The notes under the pieces: generated by a model
What the model saw: only the letters and a program-made list of their open reading frames with translations
What the model was told of the DNA's origin: nothing
The model's database searches: none
From: Agromyces luteolus
Lineage (GTDB): Bacteria > Actinomycetota > Actinomycetes > Actinomycetales > Microbacteriaceae
Assembly: GCF_009729855.1 (NCBI RefSeq)
Contig: NZ_WODA01000023.1
Coordinates: forward strand, 274,878 to 338,877
Direction: 5' to 3'
Length of the DNA stretch: 64,000 nucleotides
In this document: positions 57,251-64,000 of the stretch, one piece after another
Layout: the number at the start of each line of letters is the position of its first letter
Numbering within the stretch: the first letter of the stretch is position 1
Position numbers and translations under genes: made by a program

Positions 57251-58723
57251 ATGACGCACACGGACCCGAACACCGCCGATCCCGACCTCGCCGATCCCGA
57301 CCTCGCCGAGCCCGACCTCGCCGAGCCGGGCGACCTCGTCGACCTGACCGAGGTCGGCGACCCGACCGCACCGGCCGGCCCGCCGCCCCTCGGCATCCCC
57401 ACCGAGCTCGAGACCCCGCTCGGCACCTTCCCGGCGGTGTCGGGCGGCGGGGTCGTGCGCGTGCGCAACGTCCGGTACGCGACCGCCCGGCGCTTCGAGG
57501 CGCCCGTCCCCGCGGAGGTCCGCCCCGACGAGGCAGCCGATCGACGGTTCCAGCGCATCGCGTGCCCGCAGCCGCCGAGTCCGAGCGACGAACTGCTCGG
57601 GCGACCGCTGCGCGGCGTCGAGTTCGACGAGGACTGCCTTCGGCTCTCGATCACGCTGCCCGAGGACGCCCCCGACGAGCCGATGCCGGTGCTCGTCTGG
57701 GTGCACGGCGGGTCGCACGTCTCCGGCGCGGGCGACCTCGCCGGATACGACCCCGCCGCGATCGTGCGCGAGCAGCGGGTCGTCGTCGTCGGCGTGACCT
57801 CACGCCTCGGGCTCCTGGGGTACCCGACGGATGACGCGCACCCCGCGAACCTCGGACTGCTCGACCTGATCGCCGCCTTCCGGTGGGTCGGCGAGCACAT
57901 CGGCGCCTTCGGCGGCGACCCCGAGCGGATCACCGCCGTGGGCCAGTCGTCGGGCGGCGACGCGCTCGCGCACCTGATCGCCGCCGACGGCGCCCGGGGG
58001 CTCTTCCGCCGAGTCGTCCTGCAGAGCCCGCCCCTCGGCATCCGCACCGGGCGCGCCGAGATGCAGCAGCGGATGGCCGCGGCGGCGGGCCCGCTCGACC
58101 CGGAAGCCTCGCTCGACGACCTGTTCGCCGCCCAGGCGCGGGCGAAGCAGGCCGCCGCGGGGTCGGGCCTGCGCTCGGCCATGCCGTTCGGACCGCGAGC
58201 CGGGGCCGCACCGCTTCCCGCCGAGGGCGACGTCGAGGCGGCGTGGCGCGAGCACGCCGCCGACCTCGACGTGCTCGTCACCTGGAATCGCGACGAGACC
58301 GCGTTCTTCTTCGAGGTCGACCCGAAGCTCGCTGCCCTCGCCGCGCGGCCCGTCGTCGGGTCGTGGCTGCGACGGCTGATCGTGGCGCGCACGACGAACG
58401 CCGTGTACCGCTCCGGGGCACGCCGGTTCGCGCGGATCGCCGGCCGAGGCGGCGCCGACGTGCGGGTCGCCGAGTTCGACGGGCACCCCGACGGCAGCCG
58501 CATCGGGTCGGCGCACGCGATCGAGGTCGCCCTGCTGTTCCCGGCGACCGAGGCCTGGACCGGCACGCCGCTGCTCGCACCCGACGGCGCGCGCACCCTC
58601 GTCGCGGCGGGCGCGGCGCTCCGCGCCGCCTGGGCGGAGTTCGGCCGCGACGGCGCGTTCCCGGCCGGTTACGTGCCGACCGGCCACGGCTGGGCGGGCA
58701 GCCTGCTGGCGAGGCGCGTGTGA
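57251..58723 (+). CDS. Type-B carboxylesterase with N-terminal pentapeptide repeats
   Basis: This 490-residue carboxylesterase has PVLVWVHGGSHVSGAGDLAG (oxyanion hole), GVTSRLGLLGYP and Ser233 in GQSSGGDALAHL; in the C-terminal half a Glu or Asp in LLFPATEAWTGTPLL and His in PTGHGWAG are candidates for the rest of the triad. The first 35 residues are four copies of a DPDLA/EPDLA pentad encoded by 15-base tandem repeats, absent from ordinary members and probably disordered. There is no signal peptide. The stop overlaps the ASCH gene (GTGA). Confidence 0.88.
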   Translation: MTHTDPNTADPDLADPDLAEPDLAEPGDLVDLTEVGDPTAPAGPPPLGIPTELETPLGTFPAVSGGGVVRVRNVRYATARRFEAPVPAEVRPDEAADRRFQRIACPQPPSPSDELLGRPLRGVEFDEDCLRLSITLPEDAPDEPMPVLVWVHGGSHVSGAGDLAGYDPAAIVREQRVVVVGVTSRLGLLGYPTDDAHPANLGLLDLIAAFRWVGEHIGAFGGDPERITAVGQSSGGDALAHLIAADGARGLFRRVVLQSPPLGIRTGRAEMQQRMAAAAGPLDPEASLDDLFAAQARAKQAAAGSGLRSAMPFGPRAGAAPLPAEGDVEAAWREHAADLDVLVTWNRDETAFFFEVDPKLAALAARPVVGSWLRRLIVARTTNAVYRSGARRFARIAGRGGADVRVAEFDGHPDGSRIGSAHAIEVALLFPATEAWTGTPLLAPDGARTLVAAGAALRAAWAEFGRDGAFPAGYVPTGHGWAGSLLARRV

Positions 58724-59223
58724 GCGCCGAGAACGCGCCGGTCGACGAGGCCGCCGCCGCAGCGCTCTGGGAGGCGTACCGCGCCGCTCGCCCGGATCGC
58801 GCCCTCGACACGGAACCGCCGAGCGTCGAGGTGTTCGGCGACCACCCCGCGCTCACCGACGAGCTGCTCGGGCTCGTGCTCGACGGCACGAAGCGCGCGA
58901 CCGCCTCGCTCGTCGCCGAGTTCCGTCACGAGGGGCAGCCGCTGCCCCGCGTCGGCAGCCACTGGATCGCGTGCGACTCGGCGGGTCGCCCGCGGGCGAT
59001 CCTCCGCAGCACCGAGTTGCGCGTCGGACCCTTCTCGAGCGTCGACGCCGCGTTCGCGTACGACGAGGGCGAGGACGACCGCACGCTCGACTCGTGGCGC
59101 GACAACCACCGGCGCTACTGGCAGCGGGTGTGCCCGGGCATCGGGGTCGAGTGGCACGAGCGCCTCGACGTCGTGTTCGAGCGGTTCGAGGTGGCGTGGC
59201 CGCCCGAGGCCGCCGACCGCTGA
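58720..59223 (+). CDS. ASCH domain protein
   Basis: This 167-residue protein contains VEVFGDHPALTDELLGLVLD, GTKRATASLVAEFRHEGQPL, PRVGSHWIACDSAGRPRAIL and the C-terminal DSWRDNHRRYWQRVC. The GTKRAT segment and the strand pattern are typical of ASCH domains, which are related to PUA RNA-binding folds; some members are amidohydrolases of modified cytidine. The start GTG lies inside the esterase stop. Actual substrate unknown. Confidence 0.9.
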   Translation: MSAENAPVDEAAAAALWEAYRAARPDRALDTEPPSVEVFGDHPALTDELLGLVLDGTKRATASLVAEFRHEGQPLPRVGSHWIACDSAGRPRAILRSTELRVGPFSSVDAAFAYDEGEDDRTLDSWRDNHRRYWQRVCPGIGVEWHERLDVVFERFEVAWPPEAADR

Positions 59224-59291
59224 CGATCACGGCGAACGGCGACCGCCGTCAACCCCTCGCCGGTGTCGGTGGCATCGGCCAGCATGGCGGC

Positions 59292-60233
59292 ATGCGCGAC
59301 GATGTCATCACCTGGCTCCTCGACGGCGACCCGAGCGTGCGCTGGCAGGTCATGCGCGACCTGCAGGAGGCGCCGGGCGACGCGGTCGCCGCCGAACGCG
59401 CCCGCGTCGCCACCGAAGGCTGGGGTGCGAGCCTCCTCGCGCGCCAGGCCGACGACGGCTACTGGGGCGGCGAGGTCTACGGGCCGAGCCGCGAACGCGA
59501 TTCGGTCATGTGGACCCTGCAGGTCCTCCGGAACCTCGGCGCGCCGCCCGATGCGCCGCCCGTGCGTGCCGCCGTCGATCGCGTCGTGGCCGGCGTGGTC
59601 TGGCACGAGTTCGACGACCTGCCCTACTTCAGCGGCGAGGTCGAGGAGTGCGTCAACGGCGGCGTCCTCGCGAACGCGGCCTACTTCGGCGTGCTCGGCG
59701 AGGGCAGCGACCGCATCATCGCCCGGCTGCTCGACGAGGTGCTCCCCGACGGCGGATGGAACTGCGAACCGGCCGACGAGTCGCAGCGCTCGTCGTTCGA
59801 CTCCACCCTGTGCGTCGTCGAGGGGCTGCTCGCGTACGAGCGGGCGACCGGGGCGACGGATGCCGCGGTGACGGCGGCCCGACGCGGCGGCGAGGAGTAC
59901 CTGCTCGAGCGCAGCCTCTTCCGGCGGAAGTCGACGGGCGAGCTCGCGAACCCCCGCTACCCGAATTTCACCTTCCCCACGTACTGGTTCTACGACGTGC
60001 TGCGCGCGCTCGATCACTTCCGAGACGCCGGGGGCCACGCCGACCTCCGGCTGCGACCGGCACTCGACCTCGTGCTCGAGCAGCGCGACGACGACGGCCG
60101 GTGGCGCGCCGGCCGGCGATGGCCGGGGCGCAACCGCTACGAGGTCGACGCCCCCGAGGGCGAGCCGAGCCCGTGGAACACGCTGCGCGCGATGCGCGTG
60201 CTGCGGTGGGCCGATCCGATGTCGATCGACTGA
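59292..60233 (+). CDS. Terpenoid-cyclase-fold (prenyltransferase/squalene-oxidase repeat) protein
   Basis: This 313-residue protein is built of alpha-alpha repeats: DPSVRWQVMRDLQ, QADDGYWGGEVYGPSRERDS, LDEVLPDGGWNCEPADESQR, LLAYERATGATDA, and LVLEQRDDDGRWRAGRRWPG. The QxxDGxW-type repeats place it in the squalene-cyclase/prenyltransferase toroid fold. The catalytic DxDD of cyclases is missing, so it is probably not a terpene cyclase. Small proteins of this group are widespread in actinomycetes and uncharacterised. It is two bases upstream of a GNAT gene and probably co-transcribed. Confidence 0.8.
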   Translation: MRDDVITWLLDGDPSVRWQVMRDLQEAPGDAVAAERARVATEGWGASLLARQADDGYWGGEVYGPSRERDSVMWTLQVLRNLGAPPDAPPVRAAVDRVVAGVVWHEFDDLPYFSGEVEECVNGGVLANAAYFGVLGEGSDRIIARLLDEVLPDGGWNCEPADESQRSSFDSTLCVVEGLLAYERATGATDAAVTAARRGGEEYLLERSLFRRKSTGELANPRYPNFTFPTYWFYDVLRALDHFRDAGGHADLRLRPALDLVLEQRDDDGRWRAGRRWPGRNRYEVDAPEGEPSPWNTLRAMRVLRWADPMSID

Positions 60234-60235
60234 GC

Positions 60236-60811
60236 ATGACGATCGAGGTGCGCGCGGCATCCGTCTTCGACGACGTCGCCGCGGTGGTCGGACCGAAGCG
60301 GCCCGATGCGAACGTGTGCTTCTGCCTGAGCTACCGGCTGACCTCGTCGAAGGAGAACCTGGCGCTCCGGGGTCCGGCCCGCGGCGAGCGCGTGCGCGAG
60401 CTGTGCGCGGAGGATCCCGCACCGGGGGTCATCGCCTACGACGGCGACGAACCGGTGGGCTGGGCGGCCGTCCATCCCCGGGCCGACACGAGCTTCGCGA
60501 CGAACCGGCGCATCCCCCGCCTCGACGACCTCGACGTGTGGTCGCTGTGGTGCGTCCGCGTCCGCCCCGGGCACCGCAGGCAGGGCATCTCCCACCACCT
60601 CATCGCCGGCGCCGTCGCGTTCGCGCGCGAGCACGGCGCTCCCATGGTCGAGGCGTACCCGGTCGACAACCGCGGCGCGAAGGTCGACCTCACGATGGCC
60701 TACGTCGGCACGCGCGCCGCGTTCGAGCGCGCCGGCTTCGAGAAGGCCGCCGACACCACGAGCGTGCTGAACGGGTTCCCCCGCGTCCTCATGCGGCTCG
60801 ACCTGCGCTGA
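60236..60811 (+). CDS. GNAT-family N-acetyltransferase
   Basis: This 191-residue acetyltransferase begins with MTIEVRAASVFDDVAAVVGP. Its acetyl-CoA site is CVRVRPGHRRQGISHHLIAG, where the family motif Q/R-x-x-G-x-G/A reads RRQGIS. EHGAPMVEAYPVDNRG and FERAGFEKAADTTSVL complete the fold. Its N-terminal half contains CFCLSYRLTSSKEN, with Cys residues that could bind the substrate amine or metal. The target amine is unknown. It follows the cyclase-fold gene by two bases. Confidence 0.85.
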   Translation: MTIEVRAASVFDDVAAVVGPKRPDANVCFCLSYRLTSSKENLALRGPARGERVRELCAEDPAPGVIAYDGDEPVGWAAVHPRADTSFATNRRIPRLDDLDVWSLWCVRVRPGHRRQGISHHLIAGAVAFAREHGAPMVEAYPVDNRGAKVDLTMAYVGTRAAFERAGFEKAADTTSVLNGFPRVLMRLDLR

Positions 60812-60848
60812 GGGTGCTGCTCGGCGCGTTCCACGGCATGATCGACGC

Positions 60849-61778
60849 ATGCCCGCCCACACGCCGGAGTCCCCCGTCGTCCTCGCCGTCGACATCGGCG
60901 GCACGAAGGTCGATGCCGCGCTCGTCGACGCCGACGGCCGAATCGTGCCGGGCAGCCGTCATCGCGCGCCGACCGGCGCCGGGCAGACGCCCGAGACGTT
61001 CGCCCGCGCGATCGCCGCGGTGTGCGAGCAGGCGACGGATGCCGCGGGGCCGGCGCACCGGCTCATCGGCGTGGGTGTCGGCACGGCCGGCCCGCTGCTC
61101 GGCGACGGCACGCACGTGTCGCCCCTGAACATGCCGGGCATCCGGGATCTGCCGCTCGTGCCCACGGTCGAGCGCTTCGCGGGTGCGGCGCCGGTGCACG
61201 TGGCGCTCGACGGCACCTGCATCGCCCTGGCCGAGGTGCGGTTCGGGGCGCTCCGCGGCGTGCGGAACGGCATCGCGATGGTCGTGTCGACCGGCATCGG
61301 CGGCGGGATCGTGGTCGACGGCCGGGTGATCCGCGGCGACACCGGCAACGCGGGACACGTGGGCCAGTCGTGGGTCCGGCGTCCGTCGCCCGACGATCCC
61401 GTCGCGGCGACCGTCGAAGCCGTGGCCTCGGGGCCGGCGACGGTGCGATGGGCGAACGCCCACGGGTGGACCGGCGCCGACGGACTCGCCCTCGCCGCGG
61501 ACTACCGGGCGCGCCATCCGGTCGCCGTGCAGGCCGTGCAGCGGTCGGCCGAGGCCGTCGGGCAGGCGATCTCGTCGTTCGGTGCGCTCCTCGACGTCAC
61601 GACCGTCGCCATCGGCGGCGGCTTCTCGCGAGTCGCCGACGACTACCTTCCGCTCGTCGAGGCGGCGGCGCACCGTGCCGCGGTGCTCCCCGCCGCACGG
61701 GACGTCCGGGTCGTGCCCGCCGAGCTCGGCGACGACGCGCCGCTCGTCGGGGCGGCGCTGCTCGCGTTCGGCGGCTGA
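60849..61778 (+). CDS. ROK-family sugar kinase or regulator lacking the zinc motif
   Basis: This 309-residue ROK protein has the ATP-binding start LAVDIGGTKVDAALVDADGR, ALDGTCIALAEVRFGALRGV then MVVSTGIGGGIVVDGRVIRG, and a C-terminal AIGGGFSRVADDYLP. The usual ROK signature CxCGxxGCxE after the conserved GH is missing: the sequence continues GHVGQSWVRRPSPDDP with no cysteines. There is no N-terminal helix-turn-helix, so it is a kinase-type protein. Glucokinase-like activity on an unidentified sugar is possible, but the missing zinc site makes it uncertain. Confidence 0.86.
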   Translation: MPAHTPESPVVLAVDIGGTKVDAALVDADGRIVPGSRHRAPTGAGQTPETFARAIAAVCEQATDAAGPAHRLIGVGVGTAGPLLGDGTHVSPLNMPGIRDLPLVPTVERFAGAAPVHVALDGTCIALAEVRFGALRGVRNGIAMVVSTGIGGGIVVDGRVIRGDTGNAGHVGQSWVRRPSPDDPVAATVEAVASGPATVRWANAHGWTGADGLALAADYRARHPVAVQAVQRSAEAVGQAISSFGALLDVTTVAIGGGFSRVADDYLPLVEAAAHRAAVLPAARDVRVVPAELGDDAPLVGAALLAFGG

Positions 61779-61787
61779 GCGCGCAGC

Positions 61788-61801
61788 GCTTCCGCGGAAG
61801 C
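61788..61801. terminator. Short palindrome between convergent ROK and Nudix genes
   Basis: GCTTCCGCGGAAGC is a perfect 14-bp palindrome in the 37-bp convergent spacer. It could act as a weak terminator; it has no loop of its own and no T-run. Confidence 0.3.
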
Positions 61802-61815
61802 CCGGCCGCCCGCCG

Positions 61816-62289
61816 TCAGCCGACCTCGAACCGCGTCGGCCCGTCGCCGACGGCGAGCGCGGACTCGATGCGGCGGCGGTGCTCGGGGTCGACGTCGTCG
61901 AGGTCCGCGGGGTCGTGCCATCCGAGGTCGGTCATCTCCCCGTCGGCGGGGTGCGGTTCACCCTCGAGCCAGCTGCAGCGGAAGGTGAGGTCGAGGTAGT
62001 CGGCCCGGTCGCCGTTGCCGTAGGCGACGCGGGGCACCTGGTGCACCCACGCGAGACGGTCCACGCGAACGCGCACGCCCGCCTCCTCGTGCGCCTCCCT
62101 GGCCGCGGCCAGGGCGGGCTCCTCGCCGGGATCCACGATGCCCGTGATCGGGGTCAGCGCCCCGGTGTCGGCGCGGCGCCCGAGCAGCACGCGACCCTCG
62201 CGGAGGATCACGGCGGTCACGCCGACGAGCGGCAGCGGGGCGGTCCCGACGTGGCGACGGAGCTCGAGGACGAAGTCGGGCGTGGGCAT
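61816..62289 (-). CDS. Nudix hydrolase
   Basis: This 157-residue Nudix enzyme shows the box GIVDPGEEPALAAAREAHEE followed by AGV, matching the GX5EX7REUXEEXGU consensus with all glutamates present. It starts with MPTPDFVLELRRHVG and LPLVGVTAVILREGRVLLGR, and ends with a GWHDPADLDD helix. It hydrolyses a nucleoside diphosphate linked to another group; the substrate is unknown. It is divergent from the MFS gene across a 310-bp spacer. Confidence 0.92.
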   Translation of the reverse strand: MPTPDFVLELRRHVGTAPLPLVGVTAVILREGRVLLGRRADTGALTPITGIVDPGEEPALAAAREAHEEAGVRVRVDRLAWVHQVPRVAYGNGDRADYLDLTFRCSWLEGEPHPADGEMTDLGWHDPADLDDVDPEHRRRIESALAVGDGPTRFEVG

Positions 62290-62599
62290 GGCGAAACCCT
62301 ATGCGACCGCCTCGGGGCGCAGCGAGCCCCTGCGGTTCGCAGGATGGGACGCTCGATGGGCGTTCGAGGGGCGGCATGGCGCCGCTCGTCCTTCGAACTC
62401 GATCGGACGGCGCGCCGCCGTGCGCGCCGATCCTCCGTTCGTCGCGCAGACACCGCCGTTCGTCGCAGGGGGCTACCGTTCGGCGCGCCCGGTGCGCTAT
62501 GGTCGGTTTTCCAACCGAACGATCGGTCGGGAAACCCGCAACGACGCACCACCCCCGCGTCGGTCCCCGAATCACCCTGCACAGAACAACGGAGTTCGC
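62290..62599. other. 310-bp divergent promoter region of Nudix and MFS genes
   Basis: No gene with plausible codon use or family match is visible here. The part nearest the MFS gene contains the inverted-repeat pair GGTCGG-TTTT-CCAACC (62501-62516). It overlaps the operator-like AACCGAACGATCGGTC (62513-62528), two 6-bp arms matching at 5 of 6 positions around four bases. The rest is G+C-rich sequence without clear repeats. Confidence 0.6.
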
Positions 62600-63919
62600 A
62601 TGACCTCAACCGTCCAGGAATCCGCGCGCACCGGGAGGATGTCCCCCGAGGAACGCAAGGTCCTCGCCGGCACCCTCGTCGGCACGTCCATCGAGTGGTA
62701 CGACTTCTTCATCTACGCCCAGGCGGCCGGCCTCGTGCTCGCGCCGCTGTTCCTCGCTCCGCTCGCCGAGTCGAACCCGACCCTCGCGCAGGTGCTCGCC
62801 TTCGCGACCATCGGCATCTCGTTCCTCTTCCGTCCGCTCGGCGCGGTCGTCGCCGGATGGCTCGGCGACAAGCTCGGGCGCAAGAAGATGCTGGTCTTCA
62901 CGCTCATCCTCATGGGCCTGTCGACCTCGCTCATCGGCTTCCTCCCGACGTATGCCGCGATCGGCATCGCGGCGCCGATCCTGCTGATCACGCTCCGCAT
63001 CCTGCAGGGCTTCTCCGCGGGCGGCGAGTGGGGCGGCGCGGCGCTCATGTCGGTCGAGCACGCCCCGAAGGGCAAGCGCGGCTTCTTCGGCGCGTTCCCG
63101 CAGATCGGCGTGCCCGTCGGCATGATCCTCGCGACCTTCACGCTCTGGATCATCACCTCGACCATGTCGCCGGAGGCGTTCATGGAGTGGGGCTGGCGCA
63201 TCCCGTTCATGTTCTCGATCGTGCTGATCGTCGTCGGCTACCTGATCCGTCGCGCGGTCGAGGAGAGCCCGGTCTTCAAGGAGCTCCAGGAGCGCAAGCA
63301 GGAGTCCTCGGCGCCGCTCAAGGAGCTGTTCCGCAGCAACACGAAGAACGTCATCCTGACCGCGGTCATCTTCATCGCGAACAACGCCGCCGGGTACCTG
63401 CTCATCGCCTACTTCGCGACCTACGCGGTGACCGCGCTCGGCATGGACCGCCCGTCGGTGCTGCTCGCCACGACCTTCGCGTCGTTCGGCTGGCTGATCT
63501 TCACGCTGTGGGGCGGCCGGCTCTCCGATCGCCTCGGTCGCATCCGCACCTTCCAGATCGGCTACGTGTTCCTCGCGCTCTGGGCCATCCCGATGTGGTT
63601 CCTCATCGACACCGGGAACATCGTCTGGTACTTCGTGGCACTGTTCCTCATGACGTTCGGCCTCGGCCTCTCGTACGGCCCGCAGGCGGCGCTCTACGCC
63701 GAGATGTTCCCGGCCAAGGTGCGCTACTCGGGCGTCTCGATCGGCTACGCGCTGGGTGCCATCCTGGGCGGGGCGTTCGCCCCGATGATCGCCGCTGCCC
63801 TGCTCGGCGAGACGGGCATGTCGTGGACGATCGGCCTCTACATCGCGATCGCCGCGGTGATCTCGCTGATCGGCGTCTCGATGGTCAAGGAGACGAAGGA
63901 CGTCGACCTGAGCGCGTGA
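62600..63919 (+). CDS. MHS-type MFS transporter (ProP/ShiA-like)
   Basis: This 439-residue major facilitator protein of the metabolite:H+ symporter group has about 12 hydrophobic segments. It carries the hallmark start GTSIEWYDFFIYAQAAGLV, the loop GDKLGRKKMLVFTLILMG between helices 2 and 3, and LRILQGFSAGGEWGGAALMS, with a second copy of the loop at GGRLSDRLGRIRTFQIGYVF. Members import organic acids, shikimate, proline or alpha-ketoglutarate. The substrate here is open, and a TetR-type operator lies upstream although no regulator gene is adjacent in the window. Confidence 0.92.
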   Translation: MTSTVQESARTGRMSPEERKVLAGTLVGTSIEWYDFFIYAQAAGLVLAPLFLAPLAESNPTLAQVLAFATIGISFLFRPLGAVVAGWLGDKLGRKKMLVFTLILMGLSTSLIGFLPTYAAIGIAAPILLITLRILQGFSAGGEWGGAALMSVEHAPKGKRGFFGAFPQIGVPVGMILATFTLWIITSTMSPEAFMEWGWRIPFMFSIVLIVVGYLIRRAVEESPVFKELQERKQESSAPLKELFRSNTKNVILTAVIFIANNAAGYLLIAYFATYAVTALGMDRPSVLLATTFASFGWLIFTLWGGRLSDRLGRIRTFQIGYVFLALWAIPMWFLIDTGNIVWYFVALFLMTFGLGLSYGPQAALYAEMFPAKVRYSGVSIGYALGAILGGAFAPMIAAALLGETGMSWTIGLYIAIAAVISLIGVSMVKETKDVDLSA

Positions 63920-64000
63920 CCCCCTGAGTGAGGGCGAGGGGCGGATGCCGGGCGCTTTCTGCCGGTCGTTGCAACACCTTGCCTGTTAGGTGCTCGTTAG

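Noticed and set aside
59292..60233. Functional terpene or squalene cyclase
   Set aside because: Repeat fold only; the DxDD catalytic motif is missing and the protein is about half the length of squalene-hopene cyclases.
63920..64000. Start of another gene at the right edge
   Set aside because: The last 81 bases show no ribosome site followed by an open frame and no family match; nothing can be supported.

Overview
The window is 64 kb of very GC-rich DNA (most third codon positions are G or C) carrying short-spaced, often ATGA/GTGA-overlapping operons, many GTG starts, and TetR, GntR-FadR, ArsR, LuxR-LAL and ECF41 regulators. This points to a high-GC actinomycete, most likely of the Microbacteriaceae (Agromyces-like). 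I see no rRNA, tRNA, CRISPR array, insertion sequence or phage; it reads as an accessory chromosomal region devoted to carbohydrate use, transport and detoxification.

Layout. 1-1305: end of a pair of CNNM/CBS 'hemolysin' membrane genes. 1312-9463: sugar-oxidation locus. A minus-strand operon (mutarotase, SDR, FAH-family hydrolase, amidohydrolase lactonase) plus an aldo-keto reductase resembles the non-phosphorylative L-fucose-type route, and a plus-strand operon (zinc dehydrogenase, KduD-like SDR, KDPG aldolase, PfkB kinase) is an Entner-Doudoroff-type sugar-acid route. A FadR-type GntR regulator sits between them, and three copies of an AAAGGTCTGATGACTT-like motif lie at the divergent promoters. 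9483-22818: an eleven-gene minus-strand run: lipoprotein solute-binding protein, two ABC permeases, enolase-superfamily dehydratase, metallo-beta-lactamase fold enzyme, Gfo/Idh/MocA oxidoreductase, CaiB-type CoA transferase, a solute-binding-protein homologue with no signal peptide, enoyl-CoA hydratase, XylX-like 2-keto-3-deoxy-acid dehydratase and 2-oxoglutarate-semialdehyde dehydrogenase, with a divergent GntR regulator. It imports a sugar or sugar acid and sends it towards 2-oxoglutarate, with an unexplained CoA-thioester branch.

22844-30901: an alpha/beta-hydrolase-glycosyltransferase fusion with its TetR regulator, a winged-helix protein, a catalytically degenerate resolvase-like protein, small VOC and YciI proteins, a DUF4386 membrane protein, and a divergent MDR reductase/TetR pair with two operators. 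30904-33971: an ECF41 sigma factor module with three matching promoters. 34001-43420: ArsR/SRPBCC pair, secreted CHRD-like protein, DUF1214-like protein, DUF222-HNH endonuclease, an unknown gene, and an MMPL exporter with a divergent TetR and a 32-bp perfect palindrome.

43527-49854: lone ectB-like aminotransferase, two-component system, membrane protein plus multicopper oxidase, then a 22-bp-stem terminator. 49952-55569: two alpha/beta hydrolases, a large LuxR (LAL) regulator whose 5' end has no usable start in frame, and a DUF5937-like HTH regulator. 55763-63919: cupin, DUF4287, DUF2278, carboxylesterase, ASCH, terpenoid-cyclase-fold, GNAT, ROK and Nudix genes, ending in an MHS-type MFS transporter.

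Two themes stand out. Nearly every one-component regulator faces a clean palindromic operator, and the word CGGATGCC/GGCATCCG is scattered through genes and spacers far more often than its composition suggests.
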